This document shows positions 53,962-54,041 of a stretch of DNA of 54,041 nucleotides, piece after piece. The notes under the pieces are model-generated. The model was not told the DNA's origin, did not search any database, and saw only the letters and a program-made list of their open reading frames with translations. Source of the stretch: Methylomonas sp. (GTDB taxonomy: Bacteria > Pseudomonadota > Gammaproteobacteria > Methylococcales > Methylomonadaceae); the NCBI GenBank assembly GCA_002928965.1, contig PERU01000025.1, forward strand, positions 1 through 54,041. The letters are read 5' to 3'. The position numbers and the translations under genes are program-made. Positions within the stretch are counted from its first letter, which is position 1. Every line of letters starts with the position of its first letter.

Positions 53962-54041
53962 ATGACTGTCTCTGGTTTTCCAATCCTCAATAGCATCCAC
54001 AGCCCTGCCGACATAAGGGCTTTACCGAAAGAACACCTGAA
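53962..54041 (+). CDS. dxs: 1-deoxy-D-xylulose-5-phosphate synthase, N-terminal fragment
   Basis: Only the first 26 codons are present; the window ends inside the gene. The opening PILNSIHSPADIRALPKEHL is typical of Dxs, the first enzyme of the MEP isoprenoid pathway, and the xseB-ispA-dxs order supports it. AAAGGA precedes the ATG at a spacing of about 12-14 bases, longer than usual. The 112 bases between ispA and the ATG hold no other feature seen. Confidence 0.88.
   Translation, partial: MTVSGFPILNSIHSPADIRALPKEHL

Overview
The window looks like chromosome from a gammaproteobacterium, most probably a methanotroph of the Methylococcales (Methylomonas or Methylobacter-like). This is inferred from housekeeping proteins and gene order (lgt, prfB and lysS in one run; xseB-ispA-dxs next to parE), a PEP-CTERM protein beside a sigma-54 promoter, and the dispersed repeats. 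No rRNA or tRNA gene was seen. 

Layout. 1-5.1 kb: a diguanylate cyclase, a tiny exported ORF, a thioredoxin-DsbD-like membrane protein, a dispersed inverted repeat, an FtsH protease and a 166-bp MITE. 5.1-11.2 kb (minus strand): flavin reductase, DUF2818 protein, lysS, a two-gene ATPase/TOPRIM cassette wedged between lysS and prfB, then prfB and lgt. 11.3-18 kb: a PepSY-like exported protein, an HD-GYP phosphodiesterase, uup, a cinA-like gene and an AEC permease. 18.3-24.9 kb (minus strand): a six-gene signalling operon (PAS/sigma-54 activator, HDOD protein, membrane Ser/Thr kinase, zinc-ribbon FHA protein, membrane vWA-FHA protein, PP2C phosphatase). 24.9-26.4 kb: a regulatory region rich in TGTCA palindromes and a sigma-54 promoter in front of a PEP-CTERM gene. 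26.4-30.2 kb: ybbP-ybbA and the divergent tesA. 30.2-32.1 kb: an islet with a NYN-LOTUS protein and a RelBE-type pair. 32.2-47.6 kb: a type VI secretion locus with TagF-PppA, TssM, TssL, TssK, an FHA protein, a lipoprotein caspase homologue, a lipoprotein alpha/beta hydrolase, TssJ and a divergent PpkA-like kinase, followed by an autotransporter. 49-54 kb: cvfB, ccdAB, a second MITE copy, parE, xseB, ispA and the start of dxs.

How the genes fit together. Two separate kinase/FHA/PP2C phospho-threonine circuits sit within about 30 kb. One is built into the T6SS membrane complex (PpkA, FHA protein, TagF-PppA, and a Thr near the TssL N-terminus in a DRTVIRP context). The other is headed by a sigma-54 activator and probably also controls the adjacent PEP-CTERM gene. 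The T6SS locus has the membrane complex and TssK but no sheath, tube, spike, ClpV or other baseplate genes, so the rest must lie elsewhere or be missing. The points most worth follow-up are the periplasmic lipoprotein caspase inside the T6SS locus, the six-gene trans-envelope signalling operon with its candidate operator family, and the ATPase/TOPRIM cassette interrupting prfB-lysS, which resembles split OLD-type defence systems.
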